20,697 bases of DNA. Origin: a virus. The translations under genes and the position numbers were made by a program. The stretch is taken from IMG/VR virus record IMGVR_UViG_3300030943_000196, positions 1-20,697 of that record. One strand, given 5' to 3'. Positions 6,378 to 13,163 of this stretch are shown here, piece after piece (the first letter of the stretch is position 1; the number at the start of each line of letters is the position of its first letter). Below the pieces are notes generated by a model that was not told where the DNA came from, made no database searches, and was given only the letters and a program-made list of their open reading frames with translations.

Positions 6378-6644
6378 TTAATCCATTCCGCAATAAGTGT
6401 GAGGATTGAGTTTAAACTTTTCTAGGATGTTTGTTACGTCTCTCATTTTCAAATCGTATTTAAGGCGTTCATCCTGTGCGAGTTGTTTTATAAATACTCC
6501 TGCCTTGTATAGTCCGCGCTTGTTTCGAGTGAAACCCTTATAATCATTCCACTTGTCTTTTAGGTCGTAGTAGTTTATGCAGAGATTTGTTACATCGTAG
6601 TCGACCTTTACATATTCGTTTTGCAAAATTGTTTCGTTTGTCAT
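6378..6644 (-). CDS. Small early protein of unknown function (88 aa)
   Basis: Predicted 88 residues, first gene of the leftward operon driven by promoter P3. It begins MTNETILQNEYVKVDYDVTN and has a mixed beta/alpha look. The middle (KWNDYKGFTRNKRGLYKAG) is basic, and the end (LEKFKLNPHTYCGMD) is a helix plus a short tail. There is no membrane segment, metal motif or recognisable helix-turn-helix. The first position after the early promoter suits a very early host-takeover or regulatory protein, but the sequence gives no function. The leader (aataaaacaaaacgcatg) lacks a Shine-Dalgarno. Confidence 0.7.
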   Translation of the reverse strand: MTNETILQNEYVKVDYDVTNLCINYYDLKDKWNDYKGFTRNKRGLYKAGVFIKQLAQDERLKYDLKMRDVTNILEKFKLNPHTYCGMD

Positions 6645-6676
6645 GCGTTTTGTTTTATTTATCTTGTTATGTTTAT

Positions 6677-6724
6677 AGTATATGCTTCCGTATAAATTAA
6701 ATCAATAGGGTTGGGTGTGGATAA
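6677..6724 (-). promoter_or_regulatory. Early promoter P3 with upstream DnaA box, in the divergent early/late region
   Basis: On the minus strand, TTATCCACA (6724-6716) is followed by 10 bases, TTGATT (-35, 6705-6700), a 17-base spacer ending TATACGGAAGCA, and TATACT (-10, 6682-6677). It drives the operon starting at 6644. The DnaA box also falls where a -35 box would sit for the rightward -10 at 6744-6749, so a bound protein could favour early and block late transcription. Confidence 0.78.
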
Positions 6725-6743
6725 CTTTTGTTCTTGCGTATCA

Positions 6744-6749
6744 TATAAT
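6744..6749 (+). promoter_or_regulatory. Rightward -10 box (TATAAT) for the late genes
   Basis: TATAAT lies 21 bases before the ATG of the first rightward gene at 6771. No good -35 box is seen at the right distance; that position is occupied by the DnaA box at 6716-6724. The preceding bases (cttttgttcttgcgtatca) loosely resemble those before the TATAAT at 7383. Confidence 0.5.
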
Positions 6750-6770
6750 TTACATGGTAGCATTACATAT

Positions 6771-6950
6771 ATGTTAATTAGTAACTTATCACTGGCACGA
6801 AAAAAACAGTGGGCGACACTCTCACCAGACGAGAGGAAAAATCGTCTCAAAATTGTAAGTGATGCACGATGGAAAGGAACAACAAAACAAGTACGATCAG
6901 AGCATGCACGCAAAATGGCAATTGATCGTTGGAATAAAATAAAAGCATAA
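6771..6950 (+). CDS. 59-residue basic protein with Trp/Arg-rich repeat motif
   Basis: First rightward gene. ATG 6771 is chosen because it follows the TATAAT at 6744-6749. Earlier in-frame starts (TTG 6711) lie upstream of that promoter. The product is 59 residues, beginning MLISNLSLARKKQWATLSPD. Two related helical segments are visible: ARKKQWATLSPDERKNR and HARKMAIDRWNKIKA, linked by SDARWKGTTKQVRSE. Similar short ARW/HARKM motifs occur in many small phage and bacterial proteins of unknown role. Its high Arg/Lys content would suit nucleic-acid binding. It lies 4 bases before the metallopeptidase-like gene. As the first late-side gene it could be a regulator, but no fold is certain. Confidence 0.65.
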   Translation: MLISNLSLARKKQWATLSPDERKNRLKIVSDARWKGTTKQVRSEHARKMAIDRWNKIKA

Positions 6951-6954
6951 AAAA

Positions 6955-7359
6955 ATGGCACTCAAAGAAGTTAAGAAATGGCCACCAAATATACAACAGA
7001 TTCAATCTGTGTTTGATATTAAAGGCGTTGATGTTTGTTTTTCATATGGTGATACCATATACAATCCAAGTGGAAACTACATCGATACACCATTACTCGC
7101 ACACGAGGCTACACACTCAGCACAGCAAGAAAGACTTGGATCACCTGAAGTATGGTGGCACAAATATTTGACTGACAAACCATTCCGAAAGGAACAAGAG
7201 TTAGAAGCATACCGGGAACAATACAAAGTATTTTGTATGTTTGAGAATGACCGTAATTATCGTGCACGTTTTGCGTTTAAAATAGCTTCAGATTTTTCAT
7301 CAAAGATATACGGCAGTATCATTTCATTTAGTGACGCATACAAGGCCATTACACAGTAG
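6955..7359 (+). CDS. HExxH zinc metallopeptidase-like phage protein
   Basis: Predicted 134 residues. The motif LLAHEATHSAQQ holds HExxH (H50, E51, H54), the zinc-binding and catalytic signature of zincin metallopeptidases. A downstream acidic helix, QELEAYREQY (E82 or E84), could supply the third ligand. The order HExxH, WW, FRKEQELEAY fits short phage proteins of the minimal-zincin type. There is no signal peptide, so the protein should act in the cytoplasm or in the particle. It is placed directly before TerS, and the two genes are separated by a promoter-like TATAAT. Possible roles are capsid or scaffold maturation or host-protein cleavage; the sequence does not decide. It begins with ATG-GCA, without a Shine-Dalgarno, 4 bases after the preceding stop. 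Confidence 0.75.
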   Translation: MALKEVKKWPPNIQQIQSVFDIKGVDVCFSYGDTIYNPSGNYIDTPLLAHEATHSAQQERLGSPEVWWHKYLTDKPFRKEQELEAYREQYKVFCMFENDRNYRARFAFKIASDFSSKIYGSIISFSDAYKAITQ

Positions 7360-7382
7360 TGGCCTTTTTGCTTGCCATGTCG

Positions 7383-7388
7383 TATAAT
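7383..7388 (+). promoter_or_regulatory. -10 box immediately upstream of TerS (leaderless layout)
   Basis: TATAAT is followed by 8 bases and then the ATG at 7397, so transcription would start 0-2 bases from the start codon. No clear -35 is present. The same spacing is seen at 18216-18228 and 20244-20258. Confidence 0.5.
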
Positions 7389-7396
7389 TTTTGTAT

Positions 7397-7861
7397 ATGG
7401 CAAAGACTAAAAAGAAAAATATCCTTGATGAGAATGAGGAAATTATGGGAGGTTTAAACCCTGAACAAGAAAGATTTTGTCGATTATATGCTAGTGACAA
7501 AGAGTTTTTCGGAAGCGGTATTGAATCATATATCGAGGCGTATGACCCGGACCAGAGCAATCCTAACTGGAAAAATTCAGCGTACGCATGCGCTTCTCGT
7601 CTGTTAAAACGGGCTAAGATTATCAAGCGTATAAACGAGCTTTTGGAGCTTACTGGATTCAATGAAGTATCAGTCGATAAAGAGTTACACTTTTTAATCA
7701 CTCAACACGCGGACTTTCCATCGAAGATCGCAGCAATCCGCGAGTTCAACAAATTAAAAAAGCGTATTTCCGACATCTCACCTGTGACCATTGTGATGCC
7801 CACTCCAATTTTCGGCGGTAGTTCAAAGAAACCCAATGAGCGAACTACTGACAAAAAGTAA
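7397..7861 (+). CDS. Terminase small subunit
   Basis: Predicted 154 residues from ATG 7397. A TTG at 7391 in the same frame lies within the presumed transcription start. The pattern LNPEQERFCRLYASDKEFFG (about 22-41), a predicted helix-turn-helix stretch (YIEAYDPD, then SAYACASRLLKRAKIIKRIN) and a C-terminal FLITQHADFPSKIAAIREFN segment are typical of the Terminase_2 family. Small subunits recognise the packaging site on phage DNA and hand it to the large subunit. The TerL gene follows directly, with its ATG overlapping the end of this gene by 26 bases. The short Ser/Lys tail (SSKKPNERTTDKK) overlaps the TerL start. Confidence 0.88.
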   Translation: MAKTKKKNILDENEEIMGGLNPEQERFCRLYASDKEFFGSGIESYIEAYDPDQSNPNWKNSAYACASRLLKRAKIIKRINELLELTGFNEVSVDKELHFLITQHADFPSKIAAIREFNKLKKRISDISPVTIVMPTPIFGGSSKKPNERTTDKK

Positions 7862-9098
7862 AGAATACGAGCAAGACTTTCTCGATAGAGAGTTCACATT
7901 TCGAGTCGTTACATCGATGGAGAAAGTTTTTGCATTAACGAAACGTATCCGCGGTGTATCCGGCGGTACTTCAGCGTCAAAGACCATTTCAATCCTCGTA
8001 TGGCTCATAGATTATTGCCAGGTAAAACAAGAGAGAGATAAACTTTGTCACGTTGTTTCTGAATCATTTCCACATCTTGAAAGTGGTGCGATGCTCGATT
8101 TCAAAAACATAATGAAAGACCGCGGGTACTGGAATGATAATCTATGGCATGAGACTAAACACGAGTACACATTTGAAACTGGTAATCAGCTTCGCTTCAT
8201 GTCTGTTGATTCATACGGTAAAGCCCACGGACCGAGACGCGATGTCCTTTTTGTAAATGAAGCGAACAACCTTGAATGGAAAATAGTTGACCAATTAATT
8301 ACTCGTACAAGGGAGACTGTGTGGCTTGACTGGAACCCATCTGAGGAGTTTTGGTTCTATACTGAGTTATTAAACAAACGTGAAGACGTGGATTTTCTAA
8401 CGCTTACATATTTGGATAATGAAGCGCTTGACCAAAACACTATTGCCGAGATTGAATCCCACAAACATGATCGCAACTGGTGGCCGGTGTATGGCCTGGG
8501 TAAGCTCGGAGTAATCGAGTCACGAATATATAAAGATTGGAAGATAATACCTGAGTTACCACACGAGGCGAAGCTAGTAAAAAGAGGTTTGGACTTTGGG
8601 TACACAAACGACCCGACTGCGATCATCGACATCTACACATACAATGGAGGAATCATCCTTGACGAAGTAGCGTATCAAACGCGAATGCTCAATAAAGACA
8701 TCATCGATGTTTGTAAGTCACTTGAGAAAGTTACAATGATCGCTGACTCGAGCGAGCCTAAATCAATCGAGGAAATATCACTTGCGGGAATACTTATAAT
8801 GCCCGCGATTAAAGGCCCGGGATCAATCAATAAAGGTATTCAGAAAGTGCAGAGCGAGCGTATATCAGTCACGGCACGTTCAGTGAACACTATCAAAGAG
8901 TATCGCAATTATCTTTTCGTAACTGACAAGAATGGCAATGTTACGAATGAACCGACTGACCGAAACAATCACGCGATGGACGCGATCAGGTATGCAATCA
9001 ACGCATTGCGAAGCGTTACCCAAGAAGGTGCGGCGGAAAAGCAAAAGGTTCGTATGCAGTTGAACAGAAACAGAGCGGAGTTAAGAAGCACAAAATAG
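7836..9098 (+). CDS. Terminase large subunit (ATPase plus nuclease)
   Basis: Predicted 420 residues, normal for TerL. The N-terminal packaging ATPase has Walker A SGGTSASKT (42-50), Walker B DVLFVNE (136-142) and the coupling motif TVWLDWNPS (161-169). The C-terminal RNase H-like nuclease shows its three acidic positions: GLDFGY (D253), MIADSSE (D304) and HAMDAIRYA (D382). The arrangement fits the Terminase_3/6C-type superfamily. The protein docks on the portal, drives genome translocation with ATP and cuts concatemers. The gene overlaps TerS, and the portal gene starts 35 bases later. It uses TAG as stop. The start at 7836 is the most upstream ATG; the next in-frame ATG would delete about 27 residues. 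Confidence 0.95.
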   Translation: MSELLTKSKEYEQDFLDREFTFRVVTSMEKVFALTKRIRGVSGGTSASKTISILVWLIDYCQVKQERDKLCHVVSESFPHLESGAMLDFKNIMKDRGYWNDNLWHETKHEYTFETGNQLRFMSVDSYGKAHGPRRDVLFVNEANNLEWKIVDQLITRTRETVWLDWNPSEEFWFYTELLNKREDVDFLTLTYLDNEALDQNTIAEIESHKHDRNWWPVYGLGKLGVIESRIYKDWKIIPELPHEAKLVKRGLDFGYTNDPTAIIDIYTYNGGIILDEVAYQTRMLNKDIIDVCKSLEKVTMIADSSEPKSIEEISLAGILIMPAIKGPGSINKGIQKVQSERISVTARSVNTIKEYRNYLFVTDKNGNVTNEPTDRNNHAMDAIRYAINALRSVTQEGAAEKQKVRMQLNRNRAELRSTK

Positions 9099-9133
9099 AC
9101 TTTAATTATTAGCGGGTATACAATTATCACAAC

Positions 9134-10978
9134 ATGAGAAAGAAAAAAGAGATCGTCTCGGTGGAATCTTCGGAAACTGTCGCATCAATGGTGCGACGAC
9201 TTGAGAACTCTTATATAGGAGGTGTTACACAACACTCAAAATATGTCTCGATGAGTATGTACGAAAATCTTTGTAAGATTGACGCGTACTTAAACTCGAA
9301 ACACATCAGCGGCGATACTGACTCGATGGGCCGCGATAAACCATTTTTTAATATCGTAACTGCTGCGGTAAATATCTGGTTTAGAGCAACGGATATTGAT
9401 AGAAAGAATATCAACATTAAAGCGACACGTTCGACTGATATTCTCGCTGTATTTCTTGCAACTATCCATCTCCAAGACTGGATGAAAGAGGAAAACTTCG
9501 GAGCGTTCCTCAATGACTGGGGAAGGTCACTCGCACGTTATGGCTCCTCTGTGCTTAAGTTTGTACCTAAAGGAAAGAAGCTATGTTGCATGGTTGTTCC
9601 TTGGAATCGCCTTATTGTTGACCCTGTCGAGTTTGAACCTAACTTGAAAATAGAAGTTCTTGAACTTACTGAAGCACAACTTCAGATGAACAAGGTCTAT
9701 AATAAAACGGTTGTCGAATCCCTATGTGATTCTGTTTTAGCACGAAAGACACTCGATGGAACCAACAAGGATAACCGCAATGACTACATCAAGATATACG
9801 AGGTTCACGGCATGCTTCCACTTTCACACATTACTGAAGATCCAAAGGACGATGACACAATGGTTCAGCAAATGCACGTCGTTTCGTATGTAGCAAAGAA
9901 AGAGAACTCCGACGAGTATGACGAGTTTACACTCTACAAAGGACGAGAGAAGAAAGACCCTTACATGATTACCCACCTCATTAAAGAGGATGGACAAACA
10001 CTTTCAATCGGAGCAGTACAGCACTTGTTTGAGGCGCAATGGATGGCGAATCATTCTGTGAAACTCATTAAGGATCAGCTCGATCTTGCATCAAAGCTCA
10101 TATTCCAGACACAGGATGGAAACTTCGTCGGACAGAATGCGCTTGAAGCAGTTGAAACTGGTGACATATTGGTTCACGAGCCTAACTCACCACTATCAGC
10201 AATACAAAATAACTCCCACGATATTGCTTCGATTCAAAACTACCAAGCACAGTGGATGAATATAGCGAAGGAGATTACATCAACGCCTGACTCAATCGCC
10301 GGCAATACGATGCCAAGTGGCACAGCATACCGACAGGTTGCGATACTCAATCAGGAATCACACTCGCTCTTTGAGATAATGACTGAGAACAAAGGACTCT
10401 ATGTTGAGCAAATGTTGCGAGAGTTCATTGTTCCATTCCTTAAAACTCAAATGGACACGAACAAAGAAATCGCAGCGACACTTTCAGAGCAGAATATAAA
10501 TATGATTGATCGTATTTATGTTCCAGGCGAAGCAGCTCGAAGGATTCAGCGAAAGTCTATCGATGCACTTGTAAAAGGACAGATGCCGGTTGGATTGGAT
10601 CACGCCCAGGAACAGGAAGCAGTCAAAAACGAATTGTCTATCGGTGGTAATACTCGATATTTCAAGCCGGACGAACTCGATGAAGTAACATGGCGAGACC
10701 AAGTATTGAAAGGACTCGAAGGACGTATTGAATGCGAGATAACAAACGAGACAACAGATAAGGAGGCAGAGCTTTCAACGCTCAATACAATGCTCCAAAC
10801 AATCGCCTCAAATCCCGCGATACTCCAGGATGAAACAGCTCGAATGATCTTTACAAAGATATTGATACGCGCCGGACAGGTATCACCTATTGAACTTCCG
10901 CCACGAGTAACAAATACTCCCGCGGTTCAAACAACTCCTCAACCTATGACAACAGCAAACGCCCAAATGGGCACCTAG
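9134..10978 (+). CDS. Portal protein
   Basis: Predicted 614 residues, in the range of long portal proteins such as those of podoviruses. It follows TerL directly and precedes the capsid module, the canonical place. Recognisable features are an N-terminal domain with FFNIVTAAVNIWFRATDIDR (about 74-93), a central LARYGSSVLKFVPKGKKLCC, and the long clip/stem helix region TSTPDSIAGNTMPSGTAYRQ (about 379-398) followed by VAILNQESHSLFEIM. The latter resembles portal crown and stem helices in many phages. The C-terminus is a low-complexity Thr/Pro/Gln tail. The protein would form the dodecameric ring at one capsid vertex through which DNA enters. A TATACAAT-like box lies upstream (about 9117-9124). 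Its stop is TAG. Confidence 0.87.
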   Translation: MRKKKEIVSVESSETVASMVRRLENSYIGGVTQHSKYVSMSMYENLCKIDAYLNSKHISGDTDSMGRDKPFFNIVTAAVNIWFRATDIDRKNINIKATRSTDILAVFLATIHLQDWMKEENFGAFLNDWGRSLARYGSSVLKFVPKGKKLCCMVVPWNRLIVDPVEFEPNLKIEVLELTEAQLQMNKVYNKTVVESLCDSVLARKTLDGTNKDNRNDYIKIYEVHGMLPLSHITEDPKDDDTMVQQMHVVSYVAKKENSDEYDEFTLYKGREKKDPYMITHLIKEDGQTLSIGAVQHLFEAQWMANHSVKLIKDQLDLASKLIFQTQDGNFVGQNALEAVETGDILVHEPNSPLSAIQNNSHDIASIQNYQAQWMNIAKEITSTPDSIAGNTMPSGTAYRQVAILNQESHSLFEIMTENKGLYVEQMLREFIVPFLKTQMDTNKEIAATLSEQNINMIDRIYVPGEAARRIQRKSIDALVKGQMPVGLDHAQEQEAVKNELSIGGNTRYFKPDELDEVTWRDQVLKGLEGRIECEITNETTDKEAELSTLNTMLQTIASNPAILQDETARMIFTKILIRAGQVSPIELPPRVTNTPAVQTTPQPMTTANAQMGT

Positions 10979-10996
10979 GTCGAGGTGGATCGGTGG
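10972..10996 (+). repeat. Small hairpin and GATCGGTGG element after the portal gene
   Basis: CACCT (10972-10976) and AGGTG (10983-10987) can pair around a 6-base loop, directly followed by GATCGGTGG (10988-10996). The same 9-mer recurs at 13131-13139 before the capsid gene, there within a hairpin loop, and the reverse complement of TCGGTGG is in the hairpin at 14021-14109. It may be a shared RNA or DNA control site. The rest of the 47-base gap is A/T-rich. Confidence 0.45.
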
Positions 10997-11025
10997 GCTT
11001 ATTAAAAACATTTAATTAAACAACT

Positions 11026-11397
11026 ATGCAAAAAGGAAAAATGGCAACAGCAATCGCTAAACGTGGAGCAATACTTTTTCCAAGCATTAGCGTTCCATCA
11101 CGTCACATGTCACTCGCTCGAAGCGCTGACACTTCCCGCGATGTAGCTAAGAAAGGAAAGGAAATCTCAAAGACTAAAGGTGCAAAAGCATCAATAAGAC
11201 GCACATCACCTGTGGTTACAAAGACTTCCGTTCAGAAACTTGCAACGAAAGCACACAGGAATGTCGGCAAGGGGTATAAGAAAGACAACAACAAGAGCAT
11301 GCGAAATACTCCAGTAAGTAAGATGCTTGTTCAGAAGGTTGCTCTTCGAAACATGGGTAAAGACGTTTGTAAGATGACCAGGAGTAAGAAGTGTTAG
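11026..11397 (+). CDS. Very basic small protein between portal and scaffold genes
   Basis: Predicted 123 residues with about 32 Lys plus Arg and only about 5 Asp plus Glu. It has no hydrophobic segment or Cys cluster and is probably largely disordered. An in-frame ATG-GCA at 11041 is an alternative start and matches the habit of neighbouring genes. Recurrent short basic segments are visible (KKGKEISKTKGAK, KGYKKDNNK, CKMTRSKKC). A strongly positive protein made with the capsid genes could bind packaged DNA, or pair electrostatically with the acidic scaffold candidate at 12473. This is inference from charge and position. Its stop is TAG. The family is not recognised. Confidence 0.7.
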   Translation: MQKGKMATAIAKRGAILFPSISVPSRHMSLARSADTSRDVAKKGKEISKTKGAKASIRRTSPVVTKTSVQKLATKAHRNVGKGYKKDNNKSMRNTPVSKMLVQKVALRNMGKDVCKMTRSKKC

Positions 11398-11423
11398 TTT
11401 TATTGGTTAATTAAAAAATTACG

Positions 11424-11792
11424 GTGGCAAAAAAAATAACAAAAGTTTCCGCTAAAGAAAGGGAAGTAATTCAGCGATCTGCCGAGATTGAATCTCTTAC
11501 AGATCGTAAGGAACGCGAGTTTCTTAATGCACAGGAAAGTGCAAAAGTTAATAACGAGAAGATGATCGCGTCAGCAAAAATAGAAGTTGATGTTGAGACT
11601 CTCACGGAACCCGCTGAAGGTGATAACGAGAAACAGCTTGCATTGAAAAAGATATACACCATTTACTACGAACAGAACCCACGTCGTCGAAAGGACAACA
11701 TGGAAAAGAACAGGCTTTTGAGGGATCTCGAAATCCTAGGTCAAGAAGGTTCACAGTATGTAAGTGGAGTCATTATTAAACCTCAACAGTAA
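11424..11792 (+). CDS. Unassigned helical protein of the head module
   Basis: Predicted 122 residues starting with GTG-GCA at 11424. GTG replaces the ATG seen in most neighbours, and no ATG nearby is better placed. The first 50 residues are a charged helix (SAKEREVIQRSAEIESLTDR). The middle is acidic (about 53-68). The end (PRRRKDNMEKNRLLRDLEIL) is a second basic helix, followed by a short beta tail. It lies 26 bases after the basic 123-aa gene and 4 bases before the 197-aa gene. Proteins at this position are sometimes head-assembly or scaffold accessories, but nothing proves it here. Confidence 0.72.
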   Translation: MAKKITKVSAKEREVIQRSAEIESLTDRKEREFLNAQESAKVNNEKMIASAKIEVDVETLTEPAEGDNEKQLALKKIYTIYYEQNPRRRKDNMEKNRLLRDLEILGQEGSQYVSGVIIKPQQ

Positions 11793-11796
11793 TTCT

Positions 11797-12390
11797 ATGG
11801 CAGAAGAAAAGAAAACAACCGCACCAAGGCAGATCATGAGGTATACTAATGCTGAAGTATCACTTATCAAAGCAACGTTCAAGGATAACTACGATGCTTT
11901 CATGGCACTTCGCAAGTATTTCCTCGAACTTCCGATGGATACCATCGATAGGCAGATTATCGACAAGCTCATTTCATCAGAGGATACACTCGCACTCTTG
12001 CGTAAAACATACCTACCAGACCTAGACGCAAAAGCTCCAATTCATCAGGTAATTGACTTGTACTTGACCCTCGATATTAAAGACAAAGGAGTCGAGCAGT
12101 CATTCCTTGCGATTACTTCCCGCGAAATACTTATAAAGTTTATCGATGAAAGACTCGCCGCACTTGAAGAGGGTAAGTATGCGGACAAAACATTTGAGAT
12201 TTACCTTTCTGATTTGACGAACATTACCGGATATAACCCGGAGGAAGCAGTATCACGAATGTCAGCACGCAATTCGATTATCCATCACTGTGAACAACAG
12301 ATTGCACAACTTCAGGTATTGTCTTTGAAAGAGGATGAACCATCAGAAGAAGAAGCAAAAGAAAAGAAAGAGCAAGACAGCGCGAAATAA
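11797..12390 (+). CDS. Unassigned helical protein with acidic tail, upstream of scaffold
   Basis: Predicted 197 residues from ATG-GCA at 11797; an upstream in-frame start at 11764 lies inside the preceding gene. The body is helical (EVSLIKATFKDNYDAFMALR, about 20-39; LFLELP-like and DRQIIDKLISSEDTLALLRK segments follow). The last 25 residues are a charged tail (DEPSEEEAKEKKEQDSAK). There is no membrane segment, Cys pair or nucleotide-binding motif. It is the last gene before the strong promoter at 12393-12420, so it closes the terminase-portal transcription block. A head-module role is suggested only by position. Confidence 0.75.
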   Translation: MAEEKKTTAPRQIMRYTNAEVSLIKATFKDNYDAFMALRKYFLELPMDTIDRQIIDKLISSEDTLALLRKTYLPDLDAKAPIHQVIDLYLTLDIKDKGVEQSFLAITSREILIKFIDERLAALEEGKYADKTFEIYLSDLTNITGYNPEEAVSRMSARNSIIHHCEQQIAQLQVLSLKEDEPSEEEAKEKKEQDSAK

Positions 12391-12392
12391 CA

Positions 12393-12420
12393 TTGCACAC
12401 TTTTCTTGAAGGTATATAAT
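12393..12420 (+). promoter_or_regulatory. Strong promoter before the scaffold-capsid genes
   Basis: TTGCAC (12393-12398), a 16-base spacer and TATAAT (12415-12420) form the best sigma-70-like promoter on the plus strand. It begins 3 bases after the previous stop and leaves a leader of about 45 bases before ATG 12473. It has no DnaA box and no ACGRAAG element, unlike the early promoters. It would give capsid genes an independent, higher level of transcription. Confidence 0.7.
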
Positions 12421-12472
12421 TATTAACAACAGTTCTCACACTTAAAAAAAAGTGAATCTAAGCCTTATCATT

Positions 12473-13117
12473 ATGGCCAAAAATGAACACGGAGATGAAA
12501 CCATTGTTACTCCTAAAAACGACAATGAACAACTTGACGAATTAGAAGTCGAAGAGGAAGAGTCCGAGGAAGAGGAAACTGAATCAGGTGATGAATCTGA
12601 TAACGGAGAATCTAACGATGACGACGAATCTTCTCACGATGAAGATGAAAAGGTAAATAAGGATTCAAAAAAGAATCACGAAACACCTGAAGCCAAGCTC
12701 GCTCGCCTCAAGAGGCAACTCGAGAGACAGCAGAAAAAGATGGGTCTCAATTCGGATGAAAAGAAACCCGAATCGAAGAAAAAGGAAACTGAGCCTTCGA
12801 TCTCATCAATAGATGTATACTCGTTGATTAAAGCGAATGTCCCAGAGGAAGATTTCTCGGAAGTTGTGGAATACGCAAAGTTCAAGAAAATCTCAATCAA
12901 GGACGCTCTCAAGTCATCGACGGTTAAGACACTTTTGAAGGAAAAGAGTGAGGAACGCACAACCGCTGAAGCAACTAACGTTTCAACAGCACGTCGTGGT
13001 AATACTCGCCCTAGTGCAGATTCATACCTTGAGAACGCACGAAAAACTGGATCTATTCCAGAGAGCGATGCAGATATCAAGTCAATGATTCGCGCACGAA
13101 AAGGACTCAAGAAGTAA
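12473..13117 (+). CDS. Acidic capsid scaffold candidate
   Basis: Predicted 214 residues from ATG-GCC at 12473; GTG at 12452 is an alternative that adds 7 residues. Residues about 19-60 are an acidic Glu/Asp/Ser run. A helix (AKLARLKRQLERQQKKM, about 74-90) follows. The C-terminal 50 residues (SADSYLENARKTGSIPESD to the basic end RARKGLKK) are compact and basic. Location directly before the major capsid gene, an acidic N-terminus, a coiled coil and a basic C-terminal capsid-binding helix are the usual features of phage scaffolding proteins. No protease signature is seen, so it would be released intact or cut by another enzyme, possibly the HExxH protein. The scaffold call rests on composition and position. 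Confidence 0.72.
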   Translation: MAKNEHGDETIVTPKNDNEQLDELEVEEEESEEEETESGDESDNGESNDDDESSHDEDEKVNKDSKKNHETPEAKLARLKRQLERQQKKMGLNSDEKKPESKKKETEPSISSIDVYSLIKANVPEEDFSEVVEYAKFKKISIKDALKSSTVKTLLKEKSEERTTAEATNVSTARRGNTRPSADSYLENARKTGSIPESDADIKSMIRARKGLKK

Positions 13118-13123
13118 TACTTC

Positions 13124-13150
13124 TTAGGTTGATCGGTGGATTAAACCTAA
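13124..13150 (+). promoter_or_regulatory. Hairpin with GATCGGTGG loop in the capsid leader
   Basis: TTAGGTT (13124-13130) pairs with AACCTAA (13144-13150). The 13-base loop starts with GATCGGTGG (13131-13139), the same 9-mer found after the portal gene. A second small hairpin, AAGAAG/CTTCTT, spans the scaffold stop codon. The capsid start at 13164 is only 13 bases downstream, so this could control capsid translation or mRNA stability. Confidence 0.5.
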
Positions 13151-13163
13151 TTCTTTAAAAGAA

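Noticed and set aside
6659-6961. Minus-strand 100-codon frame antisense to the first rightward gene
   Set aside because: It covers the divergent promoter region and DnaA box and reads as an antisense shadow.
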